The translations under genes and the position numbers were made by a program. The notes under the pieces were generated by a model that did not search any database, was not told the DNA's origin, and saw only the letters and a list, made by a program, of their open reading frames with translations. A stretch of DNA of 64,000 bases from Rhizobium sp. ARZ01 (GTDB lineage: Bacteria; Pseudomonadota; Alphaproteobacteria; Rhizobiales; Rhizobiaceae), in assembly GCF_014851675.1 (NCBI RefSeq), contig NZ_JACVAE010000002.1, positions 62,001 to 126,000 of the forward strand, in the 5' to 3' direction. Below, in pieces: positions 11,677 through 19,466 of the stretch; positions within the stretch are counted from its first letter, which is position 1; each line of letters opens with the position of its first letter.

Positions 11677-11686
11677 GCAGCATCGA

Positions 11687-13045
11687 TCACTTGATGGCGT
11701 CCCAGGCCTTCTGGACGCCGTCGGCGACATCGGCCGAGGATTTACCGCCGACGAAATCGACCATCCCGGTCCAGAATGCGCCGGCGCCGATCTTACCCGG
11801 CATCAGGTCCGAACCGTCGAAGCGGAAGGTGGTCGAGTTCAGCAGGATCTCACCCTGCTTCTTCATCGGCGCGTTTGCGTAAGCCTCCTTGTTGGCACTC
11901 TTGAACGGCGTCAGGAAGCTCGTCTGCGCCATCCAGAGTTCATGGGCGATCGGCGTCTTAAGGAATTCGAGAAAGGCGCGCGCGGCCGGCGTATCCTTGG
12001 TGATGAGCGCCAGCGTCCCGGCACCGAGAACCGGGTTGCCGAGTTCAGGCTTGCCGGCATAAGGCGGCATGTAGAAGAAGTCCGCATCTTCTCCGACCAC
12101 GGTCCCCTCCGGGAAGAACGAGGGGATGAAGGAAGCCTGGTGGTGCATGTAGCATTTCGGCGGCGAGGCGAAGAGCCCCTTCGGGCTGTCGCGGAAATCG
12201 GTAGATGCCACGGCCGCAGCCCCGCCGGAGACGAACTTGTCGTTCTTGGCGAACCAGCCGAACTCGTCGAGCGCACCGGTGACGGCGGCATCGGTAAAGG
12301 GAATGGCATTGGTGGCCCACTTGTCGTAGGTCTCAGGCGTCTGCGTGCGCAGCATCAGGTCCTCGACCCAGTCGGTCGCCGGCCAGCCGGTTGCGCCACC
12401 CGAACCGAGCCCAATGCACCAGGGCGTTCCGCCATCGGCGACGATCTTTTCCGTCAGCGCCTTCAGCTCTTCCATGGTCTTCGGGATCTCGTAGCCGGCG
12501 TCCTCGAAGTTTTCCGGCACGTACCAGACGAGCGACTTCACATCGATTTTGTAGGGGAAGGCAAAGAGCTGCGGGTTGCCATCCTTGTCCTTGTAGGTCG
12601 ACAGGTCGACCCAGGACTGACCTGCGGCATAGTTTTCGAGCAGCCAGTTCTTCGTCTCGTCGCCGAGCGGAGTGAGGTAACCCTTCGAGGCCAGATCAGC
12701 GATCAGGCCCGGTTGCGGCAGGATCGCGATATCGGGAGGGCTGCCGGCCTGCGTGTCGATGACGATCTGTTGCTCGTAGTTTTCCGAGGAGGAATATTTG
12801 AGATCGACACCCGTCGCCTCGACGAAATAGGCATAGACGCTCTTGAACAGCGTCTCGTCCTCCCCGCGCCAGGGGCCGAAGATCGTCAGGGTCTGCCCCT
12901 TCAGGTCATGCCCTTTCTTGAACTCTTCGAAGCTCGTCCAGTTGAACTTCGCATCCTCACCCGGCTTGAACTTCAATTCAGCCGCTCCGGCAGCTCCGGT
13001 CATTAGCGCCGCAATCACTGCGGTCAACAGCAGATTCCCTTTCAC
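11687..13045 (-). CDS. aglE: alpha-glucoside ABC transporter periplasmic binding protein
   Basis: 452 aa, the usual size for family-1 sugar-binding proteins. It starts at GTG 13045 behind GGAGGAAA; the longer reading to 13144 lacks a ribosome-binding site and would run through the operator. A Sec signal peptide follows (KGNLLLTAVIAALMTGAAGAAE, cleavage near AGA-AE at about residue 22). The periplasmic protein captures alpha-glucosides for AglF/AglG/AglK. It is the first and probably most expressed gene of the operon, divergent from aglR. Confidence 0.93.
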   Translation of the reverse strand: MKGNLLLTAVIAALMTGAAGAAELKFKPGEDAKFNWTSFEEFKKGHDLKGQTLTIFGPWRGEDETLFKSVYAYFVEATGVDLKYSSSENYEQQIVIDTQAGSPPDIAILPQPGLIADLASKGYLTPLGDETKNWLLENYAAGQSWVDLSTYKDKDGNPQLFAFPYKIDVKSLVWYVPENFEDAGYEIPKTMEELKALTEKIVADGGTPWCIGLGSGGATGWPATDWVEDLMLRTQTPETYDKWATNAIPFTDAAVTGALDEFGWFAKNDKFVSGGAAAVASTDFRDSPKGLFASPPKCYMHHQASFIPSFFPEGTVVGEDADFFYMPPYAGKPELGNPVLGAGTLALITKDTPAARAFLEFLKTPIAHELWMAQTSFLTPFKSANKEAYANAPMKKQGEILLNSTTFRFDGSDLMPGKIGAGAFWTGMVDFVGGKSSADVADGVQKAWDAIK

Positions 13046-13105
13046 GTGCTTTCCTCCCACACTTGCCCGGCGTTGCCGTGCCGATCTTGCATCCCCTCCA
13101 GCGCC

Positions 13106-13121
13106 TTCAAAGCGCTTTGAA
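13106..13121. promoter_or_regulatory. candidate AglR operator upstream of aglE
   Basis: Perfect 16-bp palindrome TTCAAAGCGCTTTGAA, 61-76 bp upstream of the aglE start. The central CG and A/T-flanked half-sites are typical of LacI-family operators. A near-copy lies upstream of aglR at 13315-13330. Confidence 0.7.
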
Positions 13122-13211
13122 TGAACCGGAACATTCACCATCACTATTTGCGCGTCAAGAAGCTTCGTCCCCGAGCGTTGACGACGGCAAATTTCATACA
13201 GCGCAACGCGT

Positions 13212-13226
13212 GTTTGCGCTGCAAAC
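13212..13226. promoter_or_regulatory. inverted repeat in the aglE-aglR intergenic region
   Basis: GTTTGC (13212-13217) and GCAAAC (13221-13226) flank GCT, between the two AglR-like sites. It differs from those sites and may bind another regulator. Nothing else in the sequence identifies it. Confidence 0.3.
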
Positions 13227-13314
13227 CCGGACTTTTCCTTTCACAGCACAAAACGCTGATGCTACATGGGACGCCCCGGCGCTTTGGCGGAACTGTCCCA
13301 CAGATAAGGGCGCT

Positions 13315-13330
13315 TTCAAAGCGCTTCGAT
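13315..13330. promoter_or_regulatory. second candidate AglR operator, upstream of aglR
   Basis: TTCAAAGCGCTTCGAT matches the aglE-side palindrome at 13 of 16 positions and ends 19 bp before the aglR start codon. Its position would allow AglR to repress its own gene. The 304-bp divergent region holds this site, the aglE site and the inverted repeat at 13212-13226; I see no small gene there. Confidence 0.6.
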
Positions 13331-13349
13331 CTCTGCAAAGGCGAAGAAC

Positions 13350-14372
13350 GTGAATCTGAAGCAGCTATCGCAACTCCTCGGACTGTCGCAGACGACGGTC
13401 AGCAGAGCCCTGAACGGCTATCCGGAGGTCAATGCCGACACGCGCCAGCGCGTTCTCGACGCCGTTCGAAAGACCGGCTACCGGCCCAATCGAGCCGCCC
13501 AACGTCTTGCGACGGGACGTGCCGGATCGATCGGTCTCATCATGCCGACGGCCGACGGACACGATTCGGACGTGCATTTCGGCGAATTCCTCGCCGGCCT
13601 CGGTGACGAGGCCGTGCGGCACGATTTCCACTTCGTCATCAATCCGAGCCACCCCGACGACGAGGAGGCGACCTGCCAGCGGCTGGTTGCAAGCGGCAAT
13701 ATCGACGCACTCTTCACCGCATACATGCGCGCGCACGACCCGCGCATCGCCATGTTGAAGTCGCTGTCGATCCCTTTCGTCGCGCATGGCCGATCGATCG
13801 GAATTCCGACGGATTACCCCTACCTGGACATCGACAATACCGCCGCCTTCCATGACGCGGCAAAGCTGCTGGTGCAGTTCGGACACAAGCGAATCGGGCT
13901 CTTGAACGGGCCGGCGCATTTCACCTTCGCGATCCGGCGCAAAAAGGGGATGGAACGAGCGCTCGCCGAGCGCGGTTACGTCCTTGACGAAGCGTGTGTA
14001 CAGCACTCGCCGATGACGGACGAGCATGGCTATCGCGGCATGCAGCGCTTCCTCGAACTTGCCGAGCCGCCGACCGCGGTGCTCTGTTCGAGCACGGTCC
14101 TTGCCCTTGGCGCGGTCCGCTCGCTGAACCAAGCCGGCCTGAAAATTGGCACGGACGTCTCGCTGATTGCGCATGACGACGTCTTGCCGATGCTGAAGCC
14201 TGAGAACTTCACCGTGCCGCTGACGACGACACGATCGTCGCTACGTGCCGCTGGGTCGCGGGTCGCCAAGCGGCTGATCTCCCGTATTCTCAGCCTGGAA
14301 GAACTGCCGGATCAGGAACTGTGGAAGGCCGAACTGATCGTACGCGCCTCGACGGGTCCGGTGCCCCAATAG
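13350..14372 (+). CDS. aglR: LacI-family transcriptional regulator of the agl operon
   Basis: 340 aa. The N-terminal LacI helix-turn-helix reads LSQLLGLSQTTVSRALNGYPEVN (about residues 5-27), followed by the hinge helix with RPNRAAQRLATG and a periplasmic-binding-protein-like effector domain. The start is GTG 13350. It is divergent from aglE with LacI-type palindromes on both sides of the intergenic region, so it probably represses the agl genes and itself until an alpha-glucoside or derivative binds. It converges with folD. Confidence 0.9.
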   Translation: MNLKQLSQLLGLSQTTVSRALNGYPEVNADTRQRVLDAVRKTGYRPNRAAQRLATGRAGSIGLIMPTADGHDSDVHFGEFLAGLGDEAVRHDFHFVINPSHPDDEEATCQRLVASGNIDALFTAYMRAHDPRIAMLKSLSIPFVAHGRSIGIPTDYPYLDIDNTAAFHDAAKLLVQFGHKRIGLLNGPAHFTFAIRRKKGMERALAERGYVLDEACVQHSPMTDEHGYRGMQRFLELAEPPTAVLCSSTVLALGAVRSLNQAGLKIGTDVSLIAHDDVLPMLKPENFTVPLTTTRSSLRAAGSRVAKRLISRILSLEELPDQELWKAELIVRASTGPVPQ

Positions 14373-14448
14373 GACACGGCACAGGACTAAGTCTGCATCG
14401 GGTTTGTAGCGAGGAGTGTTCGGCGCGCCCCGACACCTTAGCCGCTCG

Positions 14449-15348
14449 TCAGAACCTCGGCGCCTTCCGCCCGCTCTTGCGATAAGCGGCAATAACGGTG
14501 TTGGCCATCAACATGGCGATCGTCATCGGGCCGACGCCGCCAGGAACCGGCGTAATCGCACCGGCAACCTCAGCGCATTCGTCGAAAGCCACGTCGCCGA
14601 CGAGGCGCGACTTGCCTTCGCCCTTATCCGGCGCGGGCACGCGGTTGATGCCGACGTCAATCACCGTCGCACCCGGCTTGACCCAATCCGCCTTGACCAT
14701 CTGCGGCCGGCCGACCGCGGCGACCAGGATGTCGGCGTTACGGCAAACCGAAGCGAGATCCTTGGTGCGGGAGTGAGCCATCGTCACGGTGGCATTGGCG
14801 TTGAGAAGGAGCGCGCCCATCGGCTTGCCGAACAGGTTGGAGCGGCCGATGACGACAGCGCTCAGTCCGGAGAGGTCTTCGCCGTGAATGCCGCGCACCA
14901 GCACCATTGCACCTGCCGGCGTACACGAGATCAGTCCGCCATCGAGATCGCCGGTCGCAAGCTTGCCTGTGTTGACCACATGCAGTCCGTCGACGTCCTT
15001 TTCCGGCAGGATCGACTGGATGATCGGTTCAGAATTCAGGTGCTTCGGCAGCGGAAGCTGCACGAGAATGCCGTGGACCGTGTCGTCGGCGTTCAGCGTC
15101 TGGACGAGTGCGGCCAGTTCTTCCTGCGTCGTCGTCTCGGGCAACGTGTGCTGGATGGAGGTGAAGCCACATTCCTTGGCCATGCGGCTCTTGGAGGACA
15201 CGTAGGCGTGACTTGCCGGGTCGTCTCCCACGATGACCACCGCCAGCCCGGTCTTCACGCTGGCCTCCTGCTCGAGGTTGCTGGCGGCAGCCTTGACGGC
15301 ATCAATCACGGAAGCGGCAACCTGCTTGCCATCGATAATGGTGGTCAC
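14449..15348 (-). CDS. folD: methylenetetrahydrofolate dehydrogenase/cyclohydrolase
   Basis: 299-aa bifunctional one-carbon enzyme interconverting 5,10-methylene-, methenyl- and 10-formyl-THF. Catalytic Lys lies in [27 protein letters not shown] and the C-terminal [10 protein letters not shown] motif are present. GTG 15348 behind GGGAGAA was chosen; the open frame extends to 15594 but the extra residues are not FolD-like. It stands alone between convergent aglR and a divergent glycosyltransferase gene. Housekeeping. Confidence 0.95.
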   Translation of the reverse strand: MTTIIDGKQVAASVIDAVKAAASNLEQEASVKTGLAVVIVGDDPASHAYVSSKSRMAKECGFTSIQHTLPETTTQEELAALVQTLNADDTVHGILVQLPLPKHLNSEPIIQSILPEKDVDGLHVVNTGKLATGDLDGGLISCTPAGAMVLVRGIHGEDLSGLSAVVIGRSNLFGKPMGALLLNANATVTMAHSRTKDLASVCRNADILVAAVGRPQMVKADWVKPGATVIDVGINRVPAPDKGEGKSRLVGDVAFDECAEVAGAITPVPGGVGPMTIAMLMANTVIAAYRKSGRKAPRF

Positions 15349-15725
15349 GTTCTTCTCCCTTGCGGACTGGGCGAAATCTAGTGTCTCCGGAACGGAGGCA
15401 ATAGCCTCATAGCGCCCTATGCTGTCCAGAAACGAATTTTGCAAGCGCACCGGCCGGCGACCAAGTGGCGCATTGCTCGTCCATCCGTAGCCGGCGGTCG
15501 CAAGCTGTTCGTGCAGCAGCGCCATCTGACGCTGCACAGAGCAAACCGTTCGTAAACGCAAAGCGTCTTTCTTTAACGAGCAACTTAAATCCACCTTCAG
15601 GCGAAGCTGCTACACGCAGGGTAACGCCTGAAGGACCGCGCACCGATGATTGATATGCTCGCCCATAGTCGGACTACCCCAGTCAATCTGGTCCTCTGCC
15701 TGCCCCTCCTCTGGGGCGCGCGCGC
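15349..15725. other. divergent intergenic region folD / glycosyltransferase
   Basis: 377 bp with no established gene. It contains a perfect 10-bp inverted repeat, CCTTCAGGCG (15594-15603) and CGCCTGAAGG (15625-15634), with a 21-nt loop, and just after it a possible 27-codon leader reading frame. Promoters for folD and the glycosyltransferase must lie here but I cannot place them. Confidence 0.4.
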
Positions 15726-15729
15726 ATGA
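15646..15729 (+). CDS. possible 27-aa leader peptide upstream of the glycosyltransferase
   Basis: ATG 15646 opens a 27-codon frame that encodes a hydrophobic peptide (VNLVLCLPLLWG core). Its TGA (15727-15729) overlaps the ATG of the next gene (15726) as ATGA. AAGGA lies about 10 nt before the start, whereas the downstream gene has no obvious ribosome-binding sequence of its own. Translational coupling is a reasonable inference; a chance frame cannot be excluded. Confidence 0.3.
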   Translation: MIDMLAHSRTTPVNLVLCLPLLWGARA

Positions 15730-16520
15730 ACCTCCGATCGGCAAACACGCTGAAGGTGTCTCAACGCGACATTCTGGGATTGCCTGTATACGACCTTGAC
15801 TGGGCCGGCGCGTTCGACTTCGTCGAAAGTCTTGCCAATATGCCGATCGGACAGACGACGATCGCGTTCCTGAACGCCAACGACGCAAACCTGATGATGA
15901 GCGATACCGAATATCGGGATGCGCTCGCGCGTCAGATCGTTCTGCCGGACGGGCATGTCGTGGGCATCGCCTCGCAGGTCATTCATGGCAATCCCTTCCC
16001 AGCCAATCTCAACGGCAAGGATTTCGTGCCTGCCCTGCTGACCTACATGGAGAAGCCGAAGCGTATCGCACTCATCGGCGCCGATCGGCAGGTGCTGTCT
16101 CAGGCAACGGAAAAGTTGCGGGAACACACGCCCTGGCATGAGTTTCACCCGATATCGGACGGCCACTTCGACCACAGCGAAACAGATACAGTCACGGAAA
16201 AGGTGCGGGCGTTGGCGCCTGACATCCTTCTCGTCGCCATGACCAGTCCCGTGCAGGAGAAGTGGATCGACCGGCACGTGGCGCCCGGCCATGCGCGACT
16301 GGTGATCAGCGTCGGCTCCCTGTTCGACCATGTTGCCGGTCAGATGCCCAGCCCCCCTGCACGGATGCACCGCCTCAGGTTTGAATGGCTGTTCCGTCTG
16401 ATCAATGAGCCGCGCCAGCGCCTCTATCGTTTTGGTATTGGAAACACCCTGTTCCTCTATCACGTCGCCCGCTACAAGCTCAGCGCCATTGTCGGCCACC
16501 ACCGCCGCAAAAGCGCTTGA
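15726..16520 (+). CDS. WecG/TagA/CpsF-family glycosyltransferase
   Basis: 264 aa, the family's normal length. Family hallmarks are the N-terminal FLNANDANLMM, LPDGHVVG, IALIGA and the MTSPVQEKW segment before the C-terminal region. Members transfer N-acetyl-D-mannosaminuronate, N-acetylmannosamine or other sugars to lipid-linked intermediates at the inner membrane. The C-terminus is basic (HHRRKS), consistent with peripheral membrane binding. It is flanked by folD and the flagellar island, with no other polysaccharide genes nearby, so the substrate is unknown. Confidence 0.82.
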   Translation: MNLRSANTLKVSQRDILGLPVYDLDWAGAFDFVESLANMPIGQTTIAFLNANDANLMMSDTEYRDALARQIVLPDGHVVGIASQVIHGNPFPANLNGKDFVPALLTYMEKPKRIALIGADRQVLSQATEKLREHTPWHEFHPISDGHFDHSETDTVTEKVRALAPDILLVAMTSPVQEKWIDRHVAPGHARLVISVGSLFDHVAGQMPSPPARMHRLRFEWLFRLINEPRQRLYRFGIGNTLFLYHVARYKLSAIVGHHRRKSA

Positions 16521-16564
16521 CGACCGACATTTTCGCGGCGACCCGAGCAATCGCCAGAGCGCAA

Positions 16565-16599
16565 AAAGGCGCCGCGTTGCCCTGAAACGCGGCGCCTTT
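16565..16599. terminator. bidirectional rho-independent terminator
   Basis: Perfect 14-bp stem (16565-16578 with 16586-16599, core GGCGCCGCG) and a 7-nt loop, flanked by A-run on the left and T-run on the right. It serves both convergent neighbours, the glycosyltransferase and the leftmost flagellar operon. Confidence 0.9.
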
Positions 16600-16620
16600 A
16601 ATTCGACCGGTATCCGGTCT

Positions 16621-17148
16621 TCAGTTTGTAGGAGACTGAGTAGCGGTTGCGGCCGCAGCATCATTCTTGACGATGTTGGTGCCTTTGCGCGCCGGTTTCG
16701 TCTTCACCTCCACCTTGGCGATGTAGTCGATCTGTTCGATGATGACCTGATCTATGACCGCCTCGCCGAAGCGCTTGTTCAATCCGTCCTTGATCGTAGC
16801 CCGGAAGGTATCGACGTCGAAGCTGTCCAGTTTTTCGACATCGATCATCCGCTGACCGACGAGCAGCGTGTAAAGCTCATCGGTGATTGCTTCGCCCATC
16901 GGCACCGCCTGCTTTGCAGCAAGCTCCTTATTGGCGGTGTAGGACAGCCTCGCGAGAAAATACCCTTTGACCGCCCCGTCGGAGATAACGGGAATGGTCG
17001 CCTGGCTACCCTTGACAAGCTCGAGTGCCGCCGCACGCGCGGCAGCCTCCTCATCGACTCTAGGCGCGGCTGCCATCTGCATGGAAAAATAGACGGAGGC
17101 CAGTGTAATGGCGCAGATCCAGATGCCGGTGAGGACGAGCTTGATCAC
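16621..17148 (-). CDS. FliL-like single-pass membrane protein of the flagellar locus
   Basis: 175 aa starting at GTG 17148, overlapping the upstream stop by 4 nt (GTGA). One N-terminal transmembrane segment (about residues 3-23) precedes a periplasmic domain. The part around residues 105-140 (FRATIKDGLNKRFGEAVIDQV) resembles the C-terminal region of FliL-type proteins, and the tail is Ala/Thr-rich. Last gene of flgJ-like/flgN-like/this operon, ending at the strong terminator. A second FliL-like factor is my inference from topology and position; a canonical fliL lies at 40170-40688. Confidence 0.5.
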   Translation of the reverse strand: MIKLVLTGIWICAITLASVYFSMQMAAAPRVDEEAAARAAALELVKGSQATIPVISDGAVKGYFLARLSYTANKELAAKQAVPMGEAITDELYTLLVGQRMIDVEKLDSFDVDTFRATIKDGLNKRFGEAVIDQVIIEQIDYIAKVEVKTKPARKGTNIVKNDAAAATATQSPTN

Positions 17149-17513
17149 GGCTGGTACCCCAGACGGAACTGCTCCTGCGAATAGGTGCCATCCGCTTCCT
17201 GCTCACGTACCGCGTCCTTGAGAATCTGCACGACTGCTCGTGCAGCCTCGAGGTGGGATGAAACGCGCTGCGCGTTGATGCTGAGCTTGTCGCGAAGGTT
17301 CTTCAACTGCGGGCCAAATGACTTCGGCATTTCTTCTGTCGGAACGTCGCGCGAGAGCATTGCCAGCTCATAGAGGCAGCGGCTCTTGTGCGCATTCGAG
17401 GTCTGCAGGTCGAAATCCGGATCGACGCCGATGCCGGTGTTTTCCGCATCCACGATGTTTTCAAGCCGGTTCAATACAGTGCGGATACGGAGATCGTTCG
17501 TTGCCATGTCCAT
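17145..17513 (-). CDS. FlgN-like export chaperone (candidate)
   Basis: 122 aa, mostly helical and soluble. ATG 17513 is preceded by GGAGG at about 7 nt. The C-terminal half (LSINAQRVSSHLEAARAVVQ, then YSQEQF) resembles the long-helix pattern of FlgN, the chaperone for hook-filament junction proteins FlgK and FlgL, both encoded about 6-8 kb away. Similarity is of the weak kind usual for FlgN; position between FlgJ-like and FliL-like genes supports a flagellar role. Confidence 0.5.
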   Translation of the reverse strand: MDMATNDLRIRTVLNRLENIVDAENTGIGVDPDFDLQTSNAHKSRCLYELAMLSRDVPTEEMPKSFGPQLKNLRDKLSINAQRVSSHLEAARAVVQILKDAVREQEADGTYSQEQFRLGYQP

Positions 17514-17527
17514 TGTTTTTCCTCCGA

Positions 17528-18088
17528 TCAGGATGTCTTTTTGTCTGTCGTTTCACCCGGTGTCAGCACGGCAAAGGTGTTGCGCTGCAACTCCTGAACC
17601 ATCGCCGTGGAAACACGCTGGGCATTCGGGTCGATCACGGCGATGTCTTCCGTTACACCCTTCTTCTCGTTGTCCTTCATGAGGCTTGCGGCGATGCCGA
17701 TACCGCCACCCTTGGAAATCACGTCACCGATCTGTTCGGCCATCATGCCGCGCCAGATTTCACCGGCAGTACCCTTGCCGTAGATCTCTTCGTTCTCGGC
17801 GGGCAGCATGGACTTCACGAAGTTCTGCAGCACCATCGCCTCGAACTTGCGGTACGTCTCCGGGATGGCCTTATCGGTGCCGCTGACGGCGGCCGGCATG
17901 GCGGCCCCGGCAGAGTCGCGATTCAGGATGCTGACCGCGGCGCCGAAGCCGTTGCCGGCATCCGCAAGGCTGTTTGCCTCGAAACTAGCGCGGTTCGATT
18001 TTAGCTGTGCCTGCGCCTCCTGCACCGCTGCAGGATCGGCAGCTCGCACAACGTCAAGCACCAGATCGCTTGGGGGTGAAATTGCCAC
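17528..18088 (-). CDS. flgJ: FlgJ-like rod-binding protein (scaffold domain only)
   Basis: 186 aa from GTG 18088. The segment FEAMVLQNFVKSMLP followed by EIWRGMMAEQIGDVISKGGG is the rod-binding signature of FlgJ N-terminal domains. The muramidase domain of enterobacterial FlgJ is absent, as usual in alphaproteobacteria; a separate lytic transglycosylase at 28338-28910 could supply it. It probably caps or scaffolds the growing rod in the periplasm. First gene of a three-gene operon. Confidence 0.75.
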   Translation of the reverse strand: MAISPPSDLVLDVVRAADPAAVQEAQAQLKSNRASFEANSLADAGNGFGAAVSILNRDSAGAAMPAAVSGTDKAIPETYRKFEAMVLQNFVKSMLPAENEEIYGKGTAGEIWRGMMAEQIGDVISKGGGIGIAASLMKDNEKKGVTEDIAVIDPNAQRVSTAMVQELQRNTFAVLTPGETTDKKTS

Positions 18089-18308
18089 GTCTCTTTGCCT
18101 CTCGGGTGTCAGGGAGCCGCGCCCGCCATCATGGCAGACTGTCAGCCCGTTACCTGCGAAGATCCCGCGATCGCTGCTGACGGGGAACGATGTCGTTCCG
18201 GCTGCCACGCGATAACCTCAACGGGGTTTACTCTTCGACCTGGATTCGACTATCGCTGCTCAACCTTACGGGAGGCTGGCCACATGAATCTGGCAGCGAG
18301 CAACTGCC

Positions 18309-18707
18309 CTAGCGAATGTCATCATCGCCATAGGCGATATGCTGGTCGATGAGATCGTAGATCGCATTGTCCTCGGCCTCCCGGTTTTCCAGGTCGCGGG
18401 CCTCACGCATCCGTTCCTCCAACCGATCGCCTTTCGTACGCTCGCGCACAATCCGCATCTCGTGCATCTGCTGCACGCCAGCCAGCATGACATCCTTGTG
18501 GCGAAGCTTGCCGATCTGCGCGGCATAGATGCCGGAGAAACCGCGATGAACCGGATTGAGCGAATTGATCGCGCCGGCGACCGCGTCCATGGTCTCGGTA
18601 ACTTCCTGCCGCTCCTGCGTCGTCATCGCAAGATCCATTTCCGCCATCTGTTCGAGATGGCGCTGGACGGTGACGAGGCGCTTGAGCTTGTCGGACCGGT
18701 TCTTCAT
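18309..18707 (-). CDS. coiled-coil flagellar protein, FliJ-like candidate
   Basis: 132 aa, highly charged and almost entirely helical, with two long heptad-like stretches (about residues 1-35 and 75-120). Size and character match FliJ, the export-gate stalk protein, and no other FliJ candidate is next to fliI in this window. ATG 18707 is 9 nt after the fliR stop, so it belongs to the flhA-fliR unit. Sequence identity to FliJ cannot be judged by eye, so this is a positional inference. Confidence 0.4.
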   Translation of the reverse strand: MKNRSDKLKRLVTVQRHLEQMAEMDLAMTTQERQEVTETMDAVAGAINSLNPVHRGFSGIYAAQIGKLRHKDVMLAGVQQMHEMRIVRERTKGDRLEERMREARDLENREAEDNAIYDLIDQHIAYGDDDIR

Positions 18708-18716
18708 TTGAATACC

Positions 18717-19466
18717 TCAGCGGCCTTCGAACACCGGAATGAAGCCATTGGCAAAGATTTCCAGCAGTGAGGAAACGCCGAAATAAAGCAGGAACAGGCC
18801 GCCGAGAATGATGTAGGGCAGCGAGATGAAGTAGATCGGCATCTGCGGAGCAAGCTTGTTGATCAGGCCGACGGCCACGTTGAACAGCAACCCATATATG
18901 ATGAAGGGACTCGCCAGGCGCAGCATGATGCTGAAAGTCTGCACCAGGGTGTCGGTCAGAGTGATCAGCGCGCTCTGCGGGTTAAAGCCACCCATCGGAA
19001 CCGTGGTGTAGGAATCCACCAGCGCCCGAAGGACGACGTGGTGGAAATTCAGGGTGAACAGAAGCATCAACCCGGCGAAACTGATCAAATTGGTCAGCTG
19101 GTTTTCCGCAGCGTCTTCGATGATGTCGGGCGACGGCGGTGCGTTGAAGCCGATCATCATCGTCAGCGCCGTACCTGCGAACTGCAGGCCCAGCACATAG
19201 TAGCGGGTGATCAGCCCGATCACTGCTCCTGTCAGTGTCTCGAACAGGATCATCTGGATGTAGGTCACCATCGAACCCTGGGTTTTGGGATAGATCGCCT
19301 CCCAGAGGATCGGCAGGACCGCCATCGACACGGCAACCGCCAGGAACAGCCGGACCTGCATGGCGACGCGCGCCGAGGCAAAGCCCGGCAACAGCATGAA
19401 ACAGCCGCCGACACGGCAGAAGGCGGCAAACATCGCCAGTACCGTGCCCTGCGGATCGGTGATCAT
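18717..19466 (-). CDS. fliR: flagellar type III export protein FliR
   Basis: 249 aa with about six hydrophobic segments, standard for FliR. FliR is part of the FliP5-Q4-R1 export gate in the inner membrane inside the MS ring. The N-terminus ([19 protein letters not shown]) and the central [15 protein letters not shown] are family-typical. It overlaps the flhA stop by 4 nt. Confidence 0.95.
   Translation of the reverse strand: MITDPQGTVLAMFAAFCRVGGCFMLLPGFASARVAMQVRLFLAVAVSMAVLPILWEAIYPKTQGSMVTYIQMILFETLTGAVIGLITRYYVLGLQFAGTALTMMIGFNAPPSPDIIEDAAENQLTNLISFAGLMLLFTLNFHHVVLRALVDSYTTVPMGGFNPQSALITLTDTLVQTFSIMLRLASPFIIYGLLFNVAVGLINKLAPQMPIYFISLPYIILGGLFLLYFGVSSLLEIFANGFIPVFEGR

Noticed and set aside
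11534..13006. 490-codon plus-strand frame antisense to aglE
   Set aside because: aglE has a signal peptide, ribosome-binding site and operon position; the opposite frame is Arg-rich without features.
18255..18285. Operator-like element upstream of flgJ (CCCGTAAGGTT then ATAGTC)
   Set aside because: Only a partial match: CAAG is replaced by TAAG and the second half is at 15 bp. Too weak to list.
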